Shown piece after piece: positions 34,717-43,483 of a DNA stretch of 64,000 bases (the stretch's first letter is position 1; each line of letters begins with the position of its first letter). The stretch is from Pseudomonadales bacterium. Its GTDB lineage: Bacteria > Pseudomonadota > Gammaproteobacteria > Pseudomonadales > Azotimanducaceae. The translations under genes were made by a program, and so were the position numbers. Where the stretch lies: assembly GCA_017642855.1 (NCBI GenBank), contig JAEPOO010000001.1:186001-250000 (forward strand), in the 5' to 3' direction. The notes beneath the pieces are model-generated. The model searched no databases and was not told the origin of the DNA. It saw nothing but the letters and a program-made list of their open reading frames with translations.

Positions 34717-36138
34717 TTGATCACTCCGGATATCCTTGCCGCCGCACTGGGCGGCATTATCCTCGCCACCGTTGTCACTTACATCGTCGTTTCCCGTGCC
34801 GAGAAGAAAGATGCTGGCGCACGCAATGAACACCTGAATAACCAGTTCCTCACGGTGCAACGACAACTCAGTGAATTACAGGTTGTGAAAGCCTCTCTCA
34901 GTGAAAGACTGCACTCCCGCGAACTGAAAATCGCGGAACTCGAGAATCAACTGACTTCTGCAAATCAGGCGCTGGAAGATGAGCGAGCCAGACTGGTCCA
35001 TACCCGTCAGGAAATTTCCCGACTGGAAACGACCCTCACAGAACAAAAGCAACAGGCCGCAGAGAAGCTTGAGCTGATCAAAGAAGCCAAAGTTTCCATG
35101 CAGGATGGCTTTAAGAATCTGGCAAACGAAATTTTTGAATCCAAGCAGAAGGAGTTCAAGGAACAGAGTCGTGAGCACCTGAGCGGTGTGCTGGATCCGC
35201 TTCAGGAAAAGATCAAATCCTTCGAGAAGCGAGTAGAACAGACTTACACCAACGAAGCGAAAGAACGCTTCTCCCTGGTGAAAGAACTTAAGAGTCTGCA
35301 GGACTTGAACAGTCGAATTGCGCAGGACGCAGTAAACCTGACCAATGCACTGAAAGGTGAGAACAAAACCCAGGGTGTCTGGGGTGAAGTTGTCCTTGAG
35401 AAGGTACTAGAGAAGTCCGGTCTGGAAAAAGGTCGCGAGTACGAGACCCAGGTGTCTCTGAAGAACGAAGACGGCAAGCGAATGCAGCCCGATGCGATCG
35501 TTAGGTTGCCTGAAGATAAAGATGTGGTGGTTGACTCGAAAGTGTCCCTTACTGCGTATGAAAGATTCTGTTCTTCTGAAGACGAGGCGGAGCGTGCTGA
35601 AGCACTGAAGTTACATATTGCCTCTTTAAGGCAGCACATCCGGCAGTTGTCCGACAAAGACTATCAGGCGCTGGAAGGCATCCGTACTTTGGATTTTGTG
35701 TTGTTGTTTGTACCCATCGAAGCGGCTTTTTCAGTAGCAGTCACAGAGGATGCAGAGCTTTTCTCAGATGCTTTCTCAAGAAACATTGTTATCGTGGCGC
35801 CTTCCACGCTTTTGGCGACGCTTCGTACCATTCAAAATATCTGGCGTTATGAGCAGCAGAACAAAAACGCACAGGAAATTGCGACTCGTGCCGGTGCGCT
35901 CTATGACAAGTTCGTGAACTTCGTGGGTGACCTGGAACTGATTGGTAGCCGTTTGGATTCGACTCAGAACGCTTACCAGGATGCATTTAACAAGCTCGCA
36001 TCGGGCAAAGGTAATCTGGTTAAACGCGCAGAGGATATGAAAGCCTTAGGTGCGAAGGTGAGTAAGTCATTACCCCAGAACCTCGTGGAAATGCCTCAGA
36101 GAGATGGCACCCGTGCAATCTCATCAGCAGAAAGCTGA
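34717..36138 (+). CDS. rmuC: DNA recombination protein RmuC
   Basis: RmuC limits inversions at short repeats and is thought to be a nuclease. The 473-residue protein starts at a TTG behind GAGGTG. The N-terminal membrane helix is LAAALGGIILATVVTYIVV. A long coiled coil covers about residues 30-200. The PD-(D/E)XK-like nuclease domain (about residues 200-390) contains TQGVWGEVVLEKVLEKSGL, MQPDAIVRLPEDKDVVVDSKVSLTAYE and the RTLDFVLLFVPIEAAF strand. It lies downstream of three consecutive hairpins. Confidence 0.93.
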   Translation: MITPDILAAALGGIILATVVTYIVVSRAEKKDAGARNEHLNNQFLTVQRQLSELQVVKASLSERLHSRELKIAELENQLTSANQALEDERARLVHTRQEISRLETTLTEQKQQAAEKLELIKEAKVSMQDGFKNLANEIFESKQKEFKEQSREHLSGVLDPLQEKIKSFEKRVEQTYTNEAKERFSLVKELKSLQDLNSRIAQDAVNLTNALKGENKTQGVWGEVVLEKVLEKSGLEKGREYETQVSLKNEDGKRMQPDAIVRLPEDKDVVVDSKVSLTAYERFCSSEDEAERAEALKLHIASLRQHIRQLSDKDYQALEGIRTLDFVLLFVPIEAAFSVAVTEDAELFSDAFSRNIVIVAPSTLLATLRTIQNIWRYEQQNKNAQEIATRAGALYDKFVNFVGDLELIGSRLDSTQNAYQDAFNKLASGKGNLVKRAEDMKALGAKVSKSLPQNLVEMPQRDGTRAISSAES

Positions 36139-36357
36139 TTCCTTATTCACAACCTGACCCAATTGACAGGAATTCCCGGTTTCGGGGAAACTCAGGTGCA
36201 TATCACCGGGCGTAATGCGTTAACCGGCTGATTTTAAAAGAAAAAGAACAATAAACTCTGTTTATCGGTGTCTTCGAACCCATCAATAATGGTCTAAGGG
36301 CACGATTTACCCCCAGAGTTATCCACAAGCCACTCAGTTGTCCCAGGGAGAGTCCTT

Positions 36358-36618
36358 ATGTCTGAGGAAAACAATCGCGCTTACTGGCGTGCCAACATCA
36401 ATCTTATGCTGGTGTTGCTGGCAGTCTGGTTCACGGTGTCCTTTCTGGCGGGTATCGTGTTCGTCGATTTTCTTAACCAGTATCGCCTCTTTGGTTACAA
36501 ACTTGGCTTCTGGTTTTCACAACAGGGCTCTATTTATTTCTTCGTGGTGCTCATCTTCATATATGCCTGGCGAATGAATGCGCTTGATCGTCAGTTCGGT
36601 GTGGAAGAAGAGGAGTAA
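36358..36618 (+). CDS. DUF4212 small subunit of a sodium/solute symporter
   Basis: The 86-residue membrane protein has two helices (about residues 14-36 and 48-70). It carries the DUF4212 hallmarks YWRANINLMLVLLAVWF and LGFWFSQQGSIYFFVVLIFIYAWRMNALDR. Such proteins are always paired with an SSS-family transporter, whose gene starts two bases downstream. Its acidic C-terminus ends VEEEE. The 219 bases before it (36139-36357) hold no gene and no clear promoter. Confidence 0.92.
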   Translation: MSEENNRAYWRANINLMLVLLAVWFTVSFLAGIVFVDFLNQYRLFGYKLGFWFSQQGSIYFFVVLIFIYAWRMNALDRQFGVEEEE

Positions 36619-36620
36619 CC

Positions 36621-38378
36621 ATGTCAGCACAAGTATTAACTTATCTCTTCGTCGGGCTTTCCTTTGCGCTGTACATAGGAATCGCTATTTGGAGTCGTTC
36701 TTCGTCGACCAATGAATTTTATGTTGCCGGTGGTGGGGTCAACCCCGTTGCTAATGGCGCAGCGACCGCTGCGGACTGGATGTCGGCGGCGTCCTTTCTT
36801 TCCATGGCAGGAATCATCGCATTTGAAGGTGCCGACGGTGCGCGTTACCTCATGGGATGGACCGGTGGATATGTGTTGCTGGCGTTGCTGCTGGCTCCTT
36901 ACCTGCGAAAGTTTGCCAAGTTCACCGTGCCTGACTTTGTTGGCGATCGTTACTACTCGCAGACCGCGAGGTTGGTCGCGGTTATCTGCGTGATCTTTAT
37001 TTCGTTTACCTATGTCGCGGGGCAAATGCGTGGTGTGGGCATTGTGTTCAGTCGTTTCCTTGAAGTAGACATCAACAGCGGTGTAATCATCGGTATGGCG
37101 ATTGTTTTCTTCTACGCGGTGCTTGGTGGCATGAAAGGCATTACCTACACCCAGGTCGCACAGTATTGCGTACTGATTTTTGCCTACCTGGTGCCCGCAA
37201 TATATATATCCATCATGTTGACCGGGAATCCGCTGCCGATGTTTGGTCTCGGCGGCACCATGAATGATGGCAGTGGCACCTACCTTCTAGACAAGTTGGA
37301 TGGCCTGACAACGGAATTGGGCATGGCGGCGTTTACCTCCGGTAACAAGTCGACCATTGATATGTTGTTCATTACGGCGGCCCTGATGGCGGGCACTGCC
37401 GGGCTGCCGCATGTGATTGTTCGTTTCTTCACAGTGCCCAAGGTACGTGACGCGCGGATATCTGCAGGCTATGCACTGGTGTTTATTGCTCTGCTCTACA
37501 CGACTGCACCTGCGGTAGCTGCGTTTGCACGCATGAATATCATTAACAACGTTGACGGTATGGTGTATGCGGAAGCGCCTTCCTGGTTTGCGAAGTGGGA
37601 AGATTCAGGACTGATTGCCTGGAATGACAAAAATGAAGATGGCGTGATCAAGTACCGTGGTGGTGACGCCCTGAGCCCTGCTAAACCCATTTACTCAGAA
37701 GAGCGAGGCGCCAGTGGCCAACGTCTTCTTCAGAACGAAACCACCGATAACGACAACGAGCTTTACATTGACCGTGACATTATTGTGCTCGCGCATCCCG
37801 AGATCGCTCAGCTTCCGAACTGGGTGATTGCACTGGTTGCTGCGGGAGGTCTGGCGGCTGCGCTTTCCACTGCTGCGGGTTTGCTGTTGGTGATATCGAC
37901 TGCGGTTTCACATGACTTGATGAAGAAAACCTTCCTGCCTCAGATCACAGACAAGCAGGAACTCCTGGCGGCCCGCATCGCCGCTGCTGTCGCTATTGGT
38001 ATCGCAGGTCTGTTTGGCATTTACCCGCCGGGTTTTGTTGCACAGGTGGTGGCTTTTGCATTCGGGCTTGCGGCAGCGAGTTTCTTCCCGGTGATTTTGC
38101 TCGGCATCTTCTATAAGCGGATGAATAAAGAGGCTGCAATTGCAGGAATGATTACAGGCCTCGCGTTTACCTTCAGCTATATTGTTTACTTTAAATTTGT
38201 CAGCCCAGGTGATAATAATCCGGAACACTGGTGGTTTGGCATCTCACCGGAAGGTATTGGCACACTAGGTATGCTGCTCAACTTTGTGGTTTCCCTGGTT
38301 GTCTGCCGATTCACACCACCCCCACCGCCTGAAGTTCAGGCGATGGTGGATAACATCAGGGTTCCAGGAGACAAGTAA
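36621..38378 (+). CDS. Sodium:solute symporter, SSS family (VC_2705 type)
   Basis: The 585-residue secondary transporter has about 13 membrane helices. It starts with YLFVGLSFALYIGIAIWSRSSSTNEFYVAGGGVNP. Family motifs include AADWMSAASFLSMAG and GTAGLPHVIVRFFTVP, plus AALSTAAGLLLVISTAVSHDLMKK with the sodium-site Ser/Thr. A hydrophilic insert at about residues 310-385 is typical of the DUF4212-paired subgroup. ActP-like substrates (acetate and other small carboxylates) are usual for relatives. Here the glutamine synthetase-like gene follows by one base after the stop, suggesting an amine or amino-acid substrate. Confidence 0.93.
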   Translation: MSAQVLTYLFVGLSFALYIGIAIWSRSSSTNEFYVAGGGVNPVANGAATAADWMSAASFLSMAGIIAFEGADGARYLMGWTGGYVLLALLLAPYLRKFAKFTVPDFVGDRYYSQTARLVAVICVIFISFTYVAGQMRGVGIVFSRFLEVDINSGVIIGMAIVFFYAVLGGMKGITYTQVAQYCVLIFAYLVPAIYISIMLTGNPLPMFGLGGTMNDGSGTYLLDKLDGLTTELGMAAFTSGNKSTIDMLFITAALMAGTAGLPHVIVRFFTVPKVRDARISAGYALVFIALLYTTAPAVAAFARMNIINNVDGMVYAEAPSWFAKWEDSGLIAWNDKNEDGVIKYRGGDALSPAKPIYSEERGASGQRLLQNETTDNDNELYIDRDIIVLAHPEIAQLPNWVIALVAAGGLAAALSTAAGLLLVISTAVSHDLMKKTFLPQITDKQELLAARIAAAVAIGIAGLFGIYPPGFVAQVVAFAFGLAAASFFPVILLGIFYKRMNKEAAIAGMITGLAFTFSYIVYFKFVSPGDNNPEHWWFGISPEGIGTLGMLLNFVVSLVVCRFTPPPPPEVQAMVDNIRVPGDK

Positions 38379-38379
38379 G

Positions 38380-39750
38380 ATGGTAGAGGCTGATGACCTG
38401 ATCAAGCAGTATGAGCAGGAAGGAATTCCGCGAGTGAAACTTGGCTTCGCGGATGTTGACGGTGTCTTGCGAGGTAAATACATCAGTCTCGAGAAGTTCC
38501 GAAACATCGCGGCAGGCACTTCAGGTTTTTGCGATTGCGTGCTTGGTTGGGATGTAGACGATCAGTTGTATGACAATGCCACCTTCACGGGCTGGCACAC
38601 CGCTTTCCCCGATGCGACCTACCGGTTGGATTTATCCAGTGAACGTCGGCTGCATGATGAAAATAATATTCCGTTTTTTCTTGCTGACTTTGTCGGTGAC
38701 GACGATGGTCCTCACCCGATTTGTCCACGAAGCAGACTCAAGCATGTGCTGAAAAAAGCTGTGGACATGGGTTTCGAGCCTCGTATGTCTTTTGAGTACG
38801 AGTTTTTTATCTTCAATGAGACGCCCCAATCCATCAGGGATAAAAAATACCGGGACCTCGTCCCGCTAAGCCCTGGGAACTTTGGTTACTCCGTGTTGCG
38901 GACCATGACGCATTCCGATTTGTTCAATGAGTTCATGGACTACTGCGTTGCTCATGACTTTCCATTGGAAGGCTTACACTGCGAAACCGGGCCAGGCGTT
39001 TGGGAGGCAGCCATTGCTGTTGATGATGCGCTGGCGGCTGCGGACAAGGCGGTGTTATTCAAAACCTTCGCCAAGTCGTTTTTTCAGAAGCGTGATATGA
39101 CAGCGACGTTTATGGCGAAGTGGTCCATGGACTACCCGGGACAAAGTGGTCATGTGCATCAGAGCCTGCTCGATCGCGACAGCGGCGAGAATGTATTTTT
39201 TGATGCTGATGCCGACAACAACATGAGTGAAACCATGCTTCACTATGTGGGTGGGCTTAGAGAAAACATGAAGCCTTTATTGGCCATGACGGCACCCACC
39301 ATCAATAGTTACACGCGCCTGGTTAAAGGTGCCTGGGCTCCAACGGCTGCGACCTGGGGTATCGAGAATAGAACATCAGCGCTCCGAGTCATCACAGGCT
39401 CTGGTAAAGCGCAGCGGGTAGAGTTCCGTGTAGGCTCTGCTGACAGCAACCCTTACCTGGTCGCGGCGGCGAACCTCGCTGCGGGATTAGCAGGCATTGA
39501 ACAGAAGACGGACCCGGGGGCGCCGGTTGCTGGAAACGCGTATGACTTGCAGGATTCATTGCCAGAGGCTTATCAACTCCATGGCAATCTTCGTGACGCG
39601 ACCCGTGCGTTTGAGCAATCAGAGGTGGCGCGACAAACGCTTGGCGATACTTTTGTTGAGCACTTCACGGCATCCCGGGATTGGGAAGTGCGTGAGTATG
39701 AGCGAGCTGTGAATGACTGGCAGCTTTCTCGCTACTTCGAAATCATCTGA
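38380..39750 (+). CDS. Glutamine synthetase family protein (glutamyl-amine ligase type)
   Basis: The 456-residue protein starts at ATG 38380 after AGGAG, one base past the symporter stop. The N-terminal beta-grasp domain (VKLGFADVDGVLRGKYI) and catalytic domain carry the metal-binding segments SFEYEFFIF, GLHCETGPGVWEAAI and SGHVHQSLLD. The substrate-binding NSYTRLVKGAWAPTAATWGIENRTSALRVI follows. It lacks the Tyr-adenylylation loop of GlnA, so it is probably a GlnT/PuuA-like gamma-glutamylation enzyme acting on amines. Pairing with a class I amidotransferase echoes the Puu putrescine pathway. Confidence 0.88.
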   Translation: MVEADDLIKQYEQEGIPRVKLGFADVDGVLRGKYISLEKFRNIAAGTSGFCDCVLGWDVDDQLYDNATFTGWHTAFPDATYRLDLSSERRLHDENNIPFFLADFVGDDDGPHPICPRSRLKHVLKKAVDMGFEPRMSFEYEFFIFNETPQSIRDKKYRDLVPLSPGNFGYSVLRTMTHSDLFNEFMDYCVAHDFPLEGLHCETGPGVWEAAIAVDDALAAADKAVLFKTFAKSFFQKRDMTATFMAKWSMDYPGQSGHVHQSLLDRDSGENVFFDADADNNMSETMLHYVGGLRENMKPLLAMTAPTINSYTRLVKGAWAPTAATWGIENRTSALRVITGSGKAQRVEFRVGSADSNPYLVAAANLAAGLAGIEQKTDPGAPVAGNAYDLQDSLPEAYQLHGNLRDATRAFEQSEVARQTLGDTFVEHFTASRDWEVREYERAVNDWQLSRYFEII

Positions 39751-39751
39751 T

Positions 39752-40483
39752 ATGAAAATCGGTATTCTCCAAGCGGACTCGGTGCTCGACCAGTTCCAGG
39801 CTAAACATGGCAACTATCCCGGCATGATTGCCGAAGTGCTGGGTGACGCGGCTGGGGTTATGGGTGTGGATGTGACTTTTGTCACCTACGACGTTGAGCA
39901 TGGCCACTATCCGGAATCCCTCGATGAATGTGATGGTTATGTCATCACCGGCAGTAAAAAAAGTGTCTATGACGATGAGCCATGGATTGGAGAACTCATG
40001 GCTTTTGTTCGGGAGCTTCACGCGGCAAAAAAGAAGACAGTGGGTCTGTGTTTTGGACACCAGCTGATTGCGGAGGCACTGGGCGGAAAAACCCTGGGCG
40101 CTGAGGTCGGCTGGGGGGTCGGTATCCACGACAGTCGGTTGATTGAGCAGCCGTGGTTTGTGGATGAAGACGCCGACCACTACACCCTTGTGGTATCTCA
40201 CAAAGACCAGGTGGTGCGATTGCCGGAAGGTGCGCAATTGATCGCGACCAGCGATTTTTGTCCAAACAGCATGTACACCATCGGTGATCATGCCCTGGCA
40301 ATGCAGGGCCACCCTGAGTTCAAACCTGAATACTCAAAGGACTTGATGGACATGAGAGAAGACATTCTGGGTCCCGAAACCTATGCCCAGGGTGTTGCTT
40401 CTCTTGATACGCCGCTAATGCGCGATGACGTTGCGCGCTGGGCAGTCCGTTTCCTGCAGGGACCGGTCAGCTCGAAGGACTAG
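39752..40483 (+). CDS. Class I glutamine amidotransferase-like hydrolase
   Basis: The 243-residue GATase1 protein has the nucleophile Cys100 in VGLCFGHQLIAEALGG. The His of the triad is in AMQGHPEFKPEY near residue 190, with a likely Glu three residues later. The N-terminal MKIGILQADSVLDQFQAKHG is typical of stand-alone GMP synthase-like amidotransferases. ATG 39752 is one base past the glutamine synthetase stop. The adjacency suggests it hydrolyses gamma-glutamyl intermediates, as PuuD does, but that is inference. Confidence 0.88.
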   Translation: MKIGILQADSVLDQFQAKHGNYPGMIAEVLGDAAGVMGVDVTFVTYDVEHGHYPESLDECDGYVITGSKKSVYDDEPWIGELMAFVRELHAAKKKTVGLCFGHQLIAEALGGKTLGAEVGWGVGIHDSRLIEQPWFVDEDADHYTLVVSHKDQVVRLPEGAQLIATSDFCPNSMYTIGDHALAMQGHPEFKPEYSKDLMDMREDILGPETYAQGVASLDTPLMRDDVARWAVRFLQGPVSSKD

Positions 40484-40486
40484 CTT

Positions 40487-40927
40487 CTAGTCATCCTTGT
40501 CCTTTTTCTTTTTCTTTTTCTTTTTGACCGACTTGGTCGCGTCATTGTTTTCTGGAAGGTAGGAAGACTGTGTTGATATCCCGATGTTGGTGCACTCGCC
40601 ATTCGCATCCCAGCGGAAGTTAATGTACGAACTGCTGCTTAGTACTGACAAGGTGCTCATCAATACTGGGTCAGTAGTTGTGCAGAGTCTATAGTCATCA
40701 TTGGCGGTTCTAGCCTGGCAGAATCCAAGACGTGCACCTGGAGGGTTAAAGATACCGCAGCCGATGAGTTCAATGTCATTGTCTGAGTAGCGAGCTGAAG
40801 TCAGGCTTCCGAAGGCCTGTCCGCTGCCATCATCACCATCGATAACTTCGATCGGGAAATCACCTGAAGTTCCGGAAAGGGCAACCAAAGGTAAAGTCAG
40901 AAGAAAGACGAATACTGATTTTTTCAT
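40487..40927 (-). CDS. Hypothetical secreted protein with a polylysine tail
   Basis: The 146-residue protein has a signal peptide (SVFVFLLTLPLVALSG). The mature domain has four scattered Cys and an acidic first half (FPIEVIDGDDGSG). The C-terminus is eight consecutive Lys followed by DKDD. I recognise no family. The Lys run is encoded by four perfect AAAAAG repeats. It ends four bases after the convergent amidotransferase gene and is preceded 19 bases upstream by another hypothetical gene, so the two are likely cotranscribed. Confidence 0.65.
   Translation of the reverse strand: MKKSVFVFLLTLPLVALSGTSGDFPIEVIDGDDGSGQAFGSLTSARYSDNDIELIGCGIFNPPGARLGFCQARTANDDYRLCTTTDPVLMSTLSVLSSSSYINFRWDANGECTNIGISTQSSYLPENNDATKSVKKKKKKKKDKDD
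40502..40525. repeat. Four tandem copies of a 6-base repeat (CTTTTT)
   Basis: Four perfect CTTTTT units on the plus strand encode Lys8 on the minus strand. Because the unit is six bases, copy-number change would alter the Lys count without shifting the frame. Confidence 0.9.
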
Positions 40928-40946
40928 TTAGCGATACTCCAAGCTG

Positions 40947-41384
40947 TTATTGAAATTCCCCATCCAGCGCCCCGCTATTCAGTGATTTCACAAGTGAGCG
41001 TAATGCTATTTCGCTATCACCTGAGGGTAGACTCAAAATGGCTGTTTTTAAGTTTTCCATTTCTTCCGGAGAAATACTACCTACATTCTCAAAGTAGCTT
41101 ATCTGATCAATCACGGAGTCCAGAGTTGCGTTCCCGGCGTTGCTTTGTACTACAGGGGACCTTTTCTCTGTTTGGAATTCAGTCTCTGCTAGTCCTGCCG
41201 CAAGTTCTTCACGAATTATTCTTCGAATCTGTTGTTCGCCTAAGTTCTGATCGGACTGGTTGGACTGTGTCCTCGTTTCAACGTCGACGCTGTTGCTCAT
41301 TGGAGGATAGTCTCGGCTTTGCAGCAAGAGTGCGATGGTGAGGGAGATCTGGATCATTATCAGGATGCAGATGATTTTTAGCAT
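40947..41384 (-). CDS. Hypothetical membrane-anchored protein
   Basis: The 145-residue protein has an N-terminal hydrophobic helix (IICILIMIQISLTIALLLQ) that may be an uncleaved anchor. A polar Ser/Gln/Asn-rich linker follows, then a helical region (IRRIIREELAAGLAETEF) and a C-terminal helical part. I recognise no family. It lies 19 bases upstream of the polylysine-tailed secreted protein on the same strand. The 124-base gap to the divergent ion-channel gene would hold its promoter. Confidence 0.6.
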   Translation of the reverse strand: MLKIICILIMIQISLTIALLLQSRDYPPMSNSVDVETRTQSNQSDQNLGEQQIRRIIREELAAGLAETEFQTEKRSPVVQSNAGNATLDSVIDQISYFENVGSISPEEMENLKTAILSLPSGDSEIALRSLVKSLNSGALDGEFQ

Positions 41385-41508
41385 GTTTCTTTTGTTGTTG
41401 AACGACGGCCAGCATAACTTGCGCAGTTAGGCAGGCTAAGTCAATGCTGTTTGTGCCCCAATAGCTTTATACTCCCGCCTTTTTCTCAGAACAGGGGCGG
41501 GCAGTGAT

Positions 41509-42339
41509 ATGAGTATTTCCTATCAGGAAGTGCAATCGCGTTTCGAAGCCATTATCAAGAACAAGGTCTTCGAGTTTTTTATTATCTTCGTCATCATGGC
41601 GTCGGCACTGACAGTGGGTGCCAAGACCTACAACATTTCACCATTCTGGTTGCAGGTGTTGGAGATTGCTGACATTGGTATCACGGTAATTTTCATTATT
41701 GAGATATCCATTCGTTTCATGGCGACTCATCCCCACTCACACTTTTTTAAGAGTGGCTGGAATATCTTTGACACCTTGATCGTGACGGTCAGCCTGATTC
41801 CGATCGACAATACGGACATGGCGCTGGTGGCAAGACTGGTGCGTGTTTTCCGTGTGCTCCGAATGATCAGCATTATTCCTGAACTGCGTATGCTGCTTAA
41901 CTCGCTGCTGAAGGCATTGCCCAGGCTGGGCTATGTGATGGCACTGATGTTTATTATTTTCTACATCTACGCTGCGGTCGGTTCCCTGATCTTTGAGGAC
42001 ATTAACCCCGTTCTTTGGGGTGATATCAGCATCGCCATGTTGACCTTGTTCCGGGTCATGACGTTCGAGGATTGGACGGACATCATGTATGAAACCATGG
42101 CTGTCTACGGCTGGTCCTGGGCGTTTTATGTGTCCTTCATCTTCCTGACGGCTTTTGCCTTTCTGAATATGGTGATTGGTATCGTCGTCAATGTGCTCGA
42201 GGAAGAGCACGCCAAGATTCAGGCGGCTGATCCGAACATTGTTCATCTGGACGATGTTTACGAAGAAGTGAAAGCGCTCAGAGCCTTATTGGAACAACAG
42301 AGTGTTTCACCACAGCCACGCGGCCCCACGGACCCCTGA
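41509..42339 (+). CDS. Voltage-gated cation channel (BacNav-like)
   Basis: The 276-residue protein is a single six-helix subunit that would form a tetrameric channel. S1-S3 span about residues 18-105. S4 is RLVRVFRVLRMISIIPELR, with regularly spaced Arg. The pore loop reads FRVMTFEDWTDIMYE, followed by S6 (FLTAFAFLNMVIGIVVNVLEEEHAKI) and a C-terminal coiled coil. NaChBac-type channels have TLESW at the filter; here TFEDW occupies that place, resembling the EDW/EGW of calcium-channel repeats. Ion selectivity is therefore open. It overlaps the convergent ROK gene by 33 bases. Confidence 0.9.
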   Translation: MSISYQEVQSRFEAIIKNKVFEFFIIFVIMASALTVGAKTYNISPFWLQVLEIADIGITVIFIIEISIRFMATHPHSHFFKSGWNIFDTLIVTVSLIPIDNTDMALVARLVRVFRVLRMISIIPELRMLLNSLLKALPRLGYVMALMFIIFYIYAAVGSLIFEDINPVLWGDISIAMLTLFRVMTFEDWTDIMYETMAVYGWSWAFYVSFIFLTAFAFLNMVIGIVVNVLEEEHAKIQAADPNIVHLDDVYEEVKALRALLEQQSVSPQPRGPTDP

Positions 42340-43215
42340 GGAATCGCCGTGCTCTGCCTGGACGATTCGGGTTGCGACGTGATCTGAGAACACGCAGTCA
42401 TCCAGACGTCCGGGTAACTCCCGGTAAAGCTGATCGATGTTGGATAACCCGCCCCCCAACACAATGGTATCGGGATCGATGATGTTGATGACCAGGGAAA
42501 GAGATGCAGCCAGGGTATCCAGATATTTGGACATGACCTGTGCAGCGGCTTGCTCTCCACTTGCTGCTCGTGCTGAAACCTTTTCAGCACTCAGTTCCTC
42601 GCCAGTCGCTTCGCGATAGGTTCGGGTCAGAGCGGGGCCGGCGAGCCACGTCTCGATGCAGTCTTTTCGCCCGCAGAAGCATTCGCGGCCTCGTTCCATC
42701 CCTTCAATGAAAGGCACAGGATTGTGTCCCCACTCACCGCTGATGCCGTTTACGCCATTAACCAGTGTTCGGTTAACAGAAATACCGCCACCGACACCGG
42801 TCCCGAGAATGACGCCGAATACCACACTGCCGTTTTTTGCTGCGCCGTCTGTCGCCTCGGAAAGTGTGAAGCAATCCGCATCGTTGGCCATCCTGACCGG
42901 ACGTTTCAGATGGTTGTTCAGATCATCCAACAGGGGTTTGCCGTTCAGGCAGGTGCTGTTGGCGTTGCGCATCAATGGCGACACGCGCGACTGAGAACCA
43001 GGCGTACCGATGCCGATCGGTACCGCCTCGTTCGTTGAAAGGGATTGGGCAACCAGGTGAATCACGTCAAGGGTTTCGTCATAGTCACCTTGCGGCGTCG
43101 CTCGACGTTCACGTTTCAGCTCCTGGCCTTCGGCATCTATCAGAATGCCTTCGATTTTGGTGCCTCCGAGATCGATGCCGATCCGGAGGCCAGTTTCATT
43201 TACATAGTCAGTCAG
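42307..43215 (-). CDS. ROK family sugar kinase
   Basis: The protein is an ATP-dependent sugar kinase of about 302 residues with RIGIDLGGTKIEG (phosphate 1). The sugar-binding NDADCFTLSEATDGA and GTGVGGGI, EWGHNP, and the ROK zinc site CFCGRKDCIETW are visible. The start is uncertain. The kinase normally begins a few residues before IGIDLGG, but no ATG, GTG or TTG lies there; a CTG at 43215 with GGGAAG upstream fits best. The next in-frame ATG choices are 43263 and 43287, inside the upstream pspC-like gene. Relatives act on fructose, glucose or N-acetylglucosamine. Confidence 0.87.
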   Translation of the reverse strand: MTDYVNETGLRIGIDLGGTKIEGILIDAEGQELKRERRATPQGDYDETLDVIHLVAQSLSTNEAVPIGIGTPGSQSRVSPLMRNANSTCLNGKPLLDDLNNHLKRPVRMANDADCFTLSEATDGAAKNGSVVFGVILGTGVGGGISVNRTLVNGVNGISGEWGHNPVPFIEGMERGRECFCGRKDCIETWLAGPALTRTYREATGEELSAEKVSARAASGEQAAAQVMSKYLDTLAASLSLVINIIDPDTIVLGGGLSNIDQLYRELPGRLDDCVFSDHVATRIVQAEHGDSSGVRGAAWLW

Positions 43216-43462
43216 TGAATTCTTCCCGTGGAATAACCTCGTCGTAAACGTCGGGGGCTTCATCCAGAATGATGTACGCCAGACCATAGGCGATCAGCAC
43301 ACTCGGCGCATGGATAAACAACCCGATCACAGTGGCTATCCTAACCCAGAATCGTGGAACGTCCAGATATCGTGCAACACCCGCGCAGACGCCACCAATC
43401 TTTTTATGGACTGGGTCCAGGTAAAGTTCGTGGGCCTGACTGTCGTCAAACAGACCTTTCAT
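43208..43462 (-). CDS. PspC domain protein
   Basis: The 84-residue protein has a PspC domain: LYLDPVHKKIGGVCAGVARYLDVPRFWVRIATVI, then a membrane helix (about residues 45-68, GLFIHAPSVLIAYGLAYIIL) and an acidic tail. PspC proteins sense envelope stress with PspB, which is not present here. Its stop lies at the presumed ROK kinase start, so the two may be translationally coupled. A small membrane protein gene lies 21 bases upstream. Confidence 0.88.
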   Translation of the reverse strand: MKGLFDDSQAHELYLDPVHKKIGGVCAGVARYLDVPRFWVRIATVIGLFIHAPSVLIAYGLAYIILDEAPDVYDEVIPREEFTD

Positions 43463-43483
43463 TGTCGGCTCCTTATTGTTTGC

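Noticed and set aside
40502-40525. CTTTTT repeats as a phase-variable switch
   Set aside because: A six-base unit near the 3' end of the coding region cannot shift the frame; only the lysine count could change.
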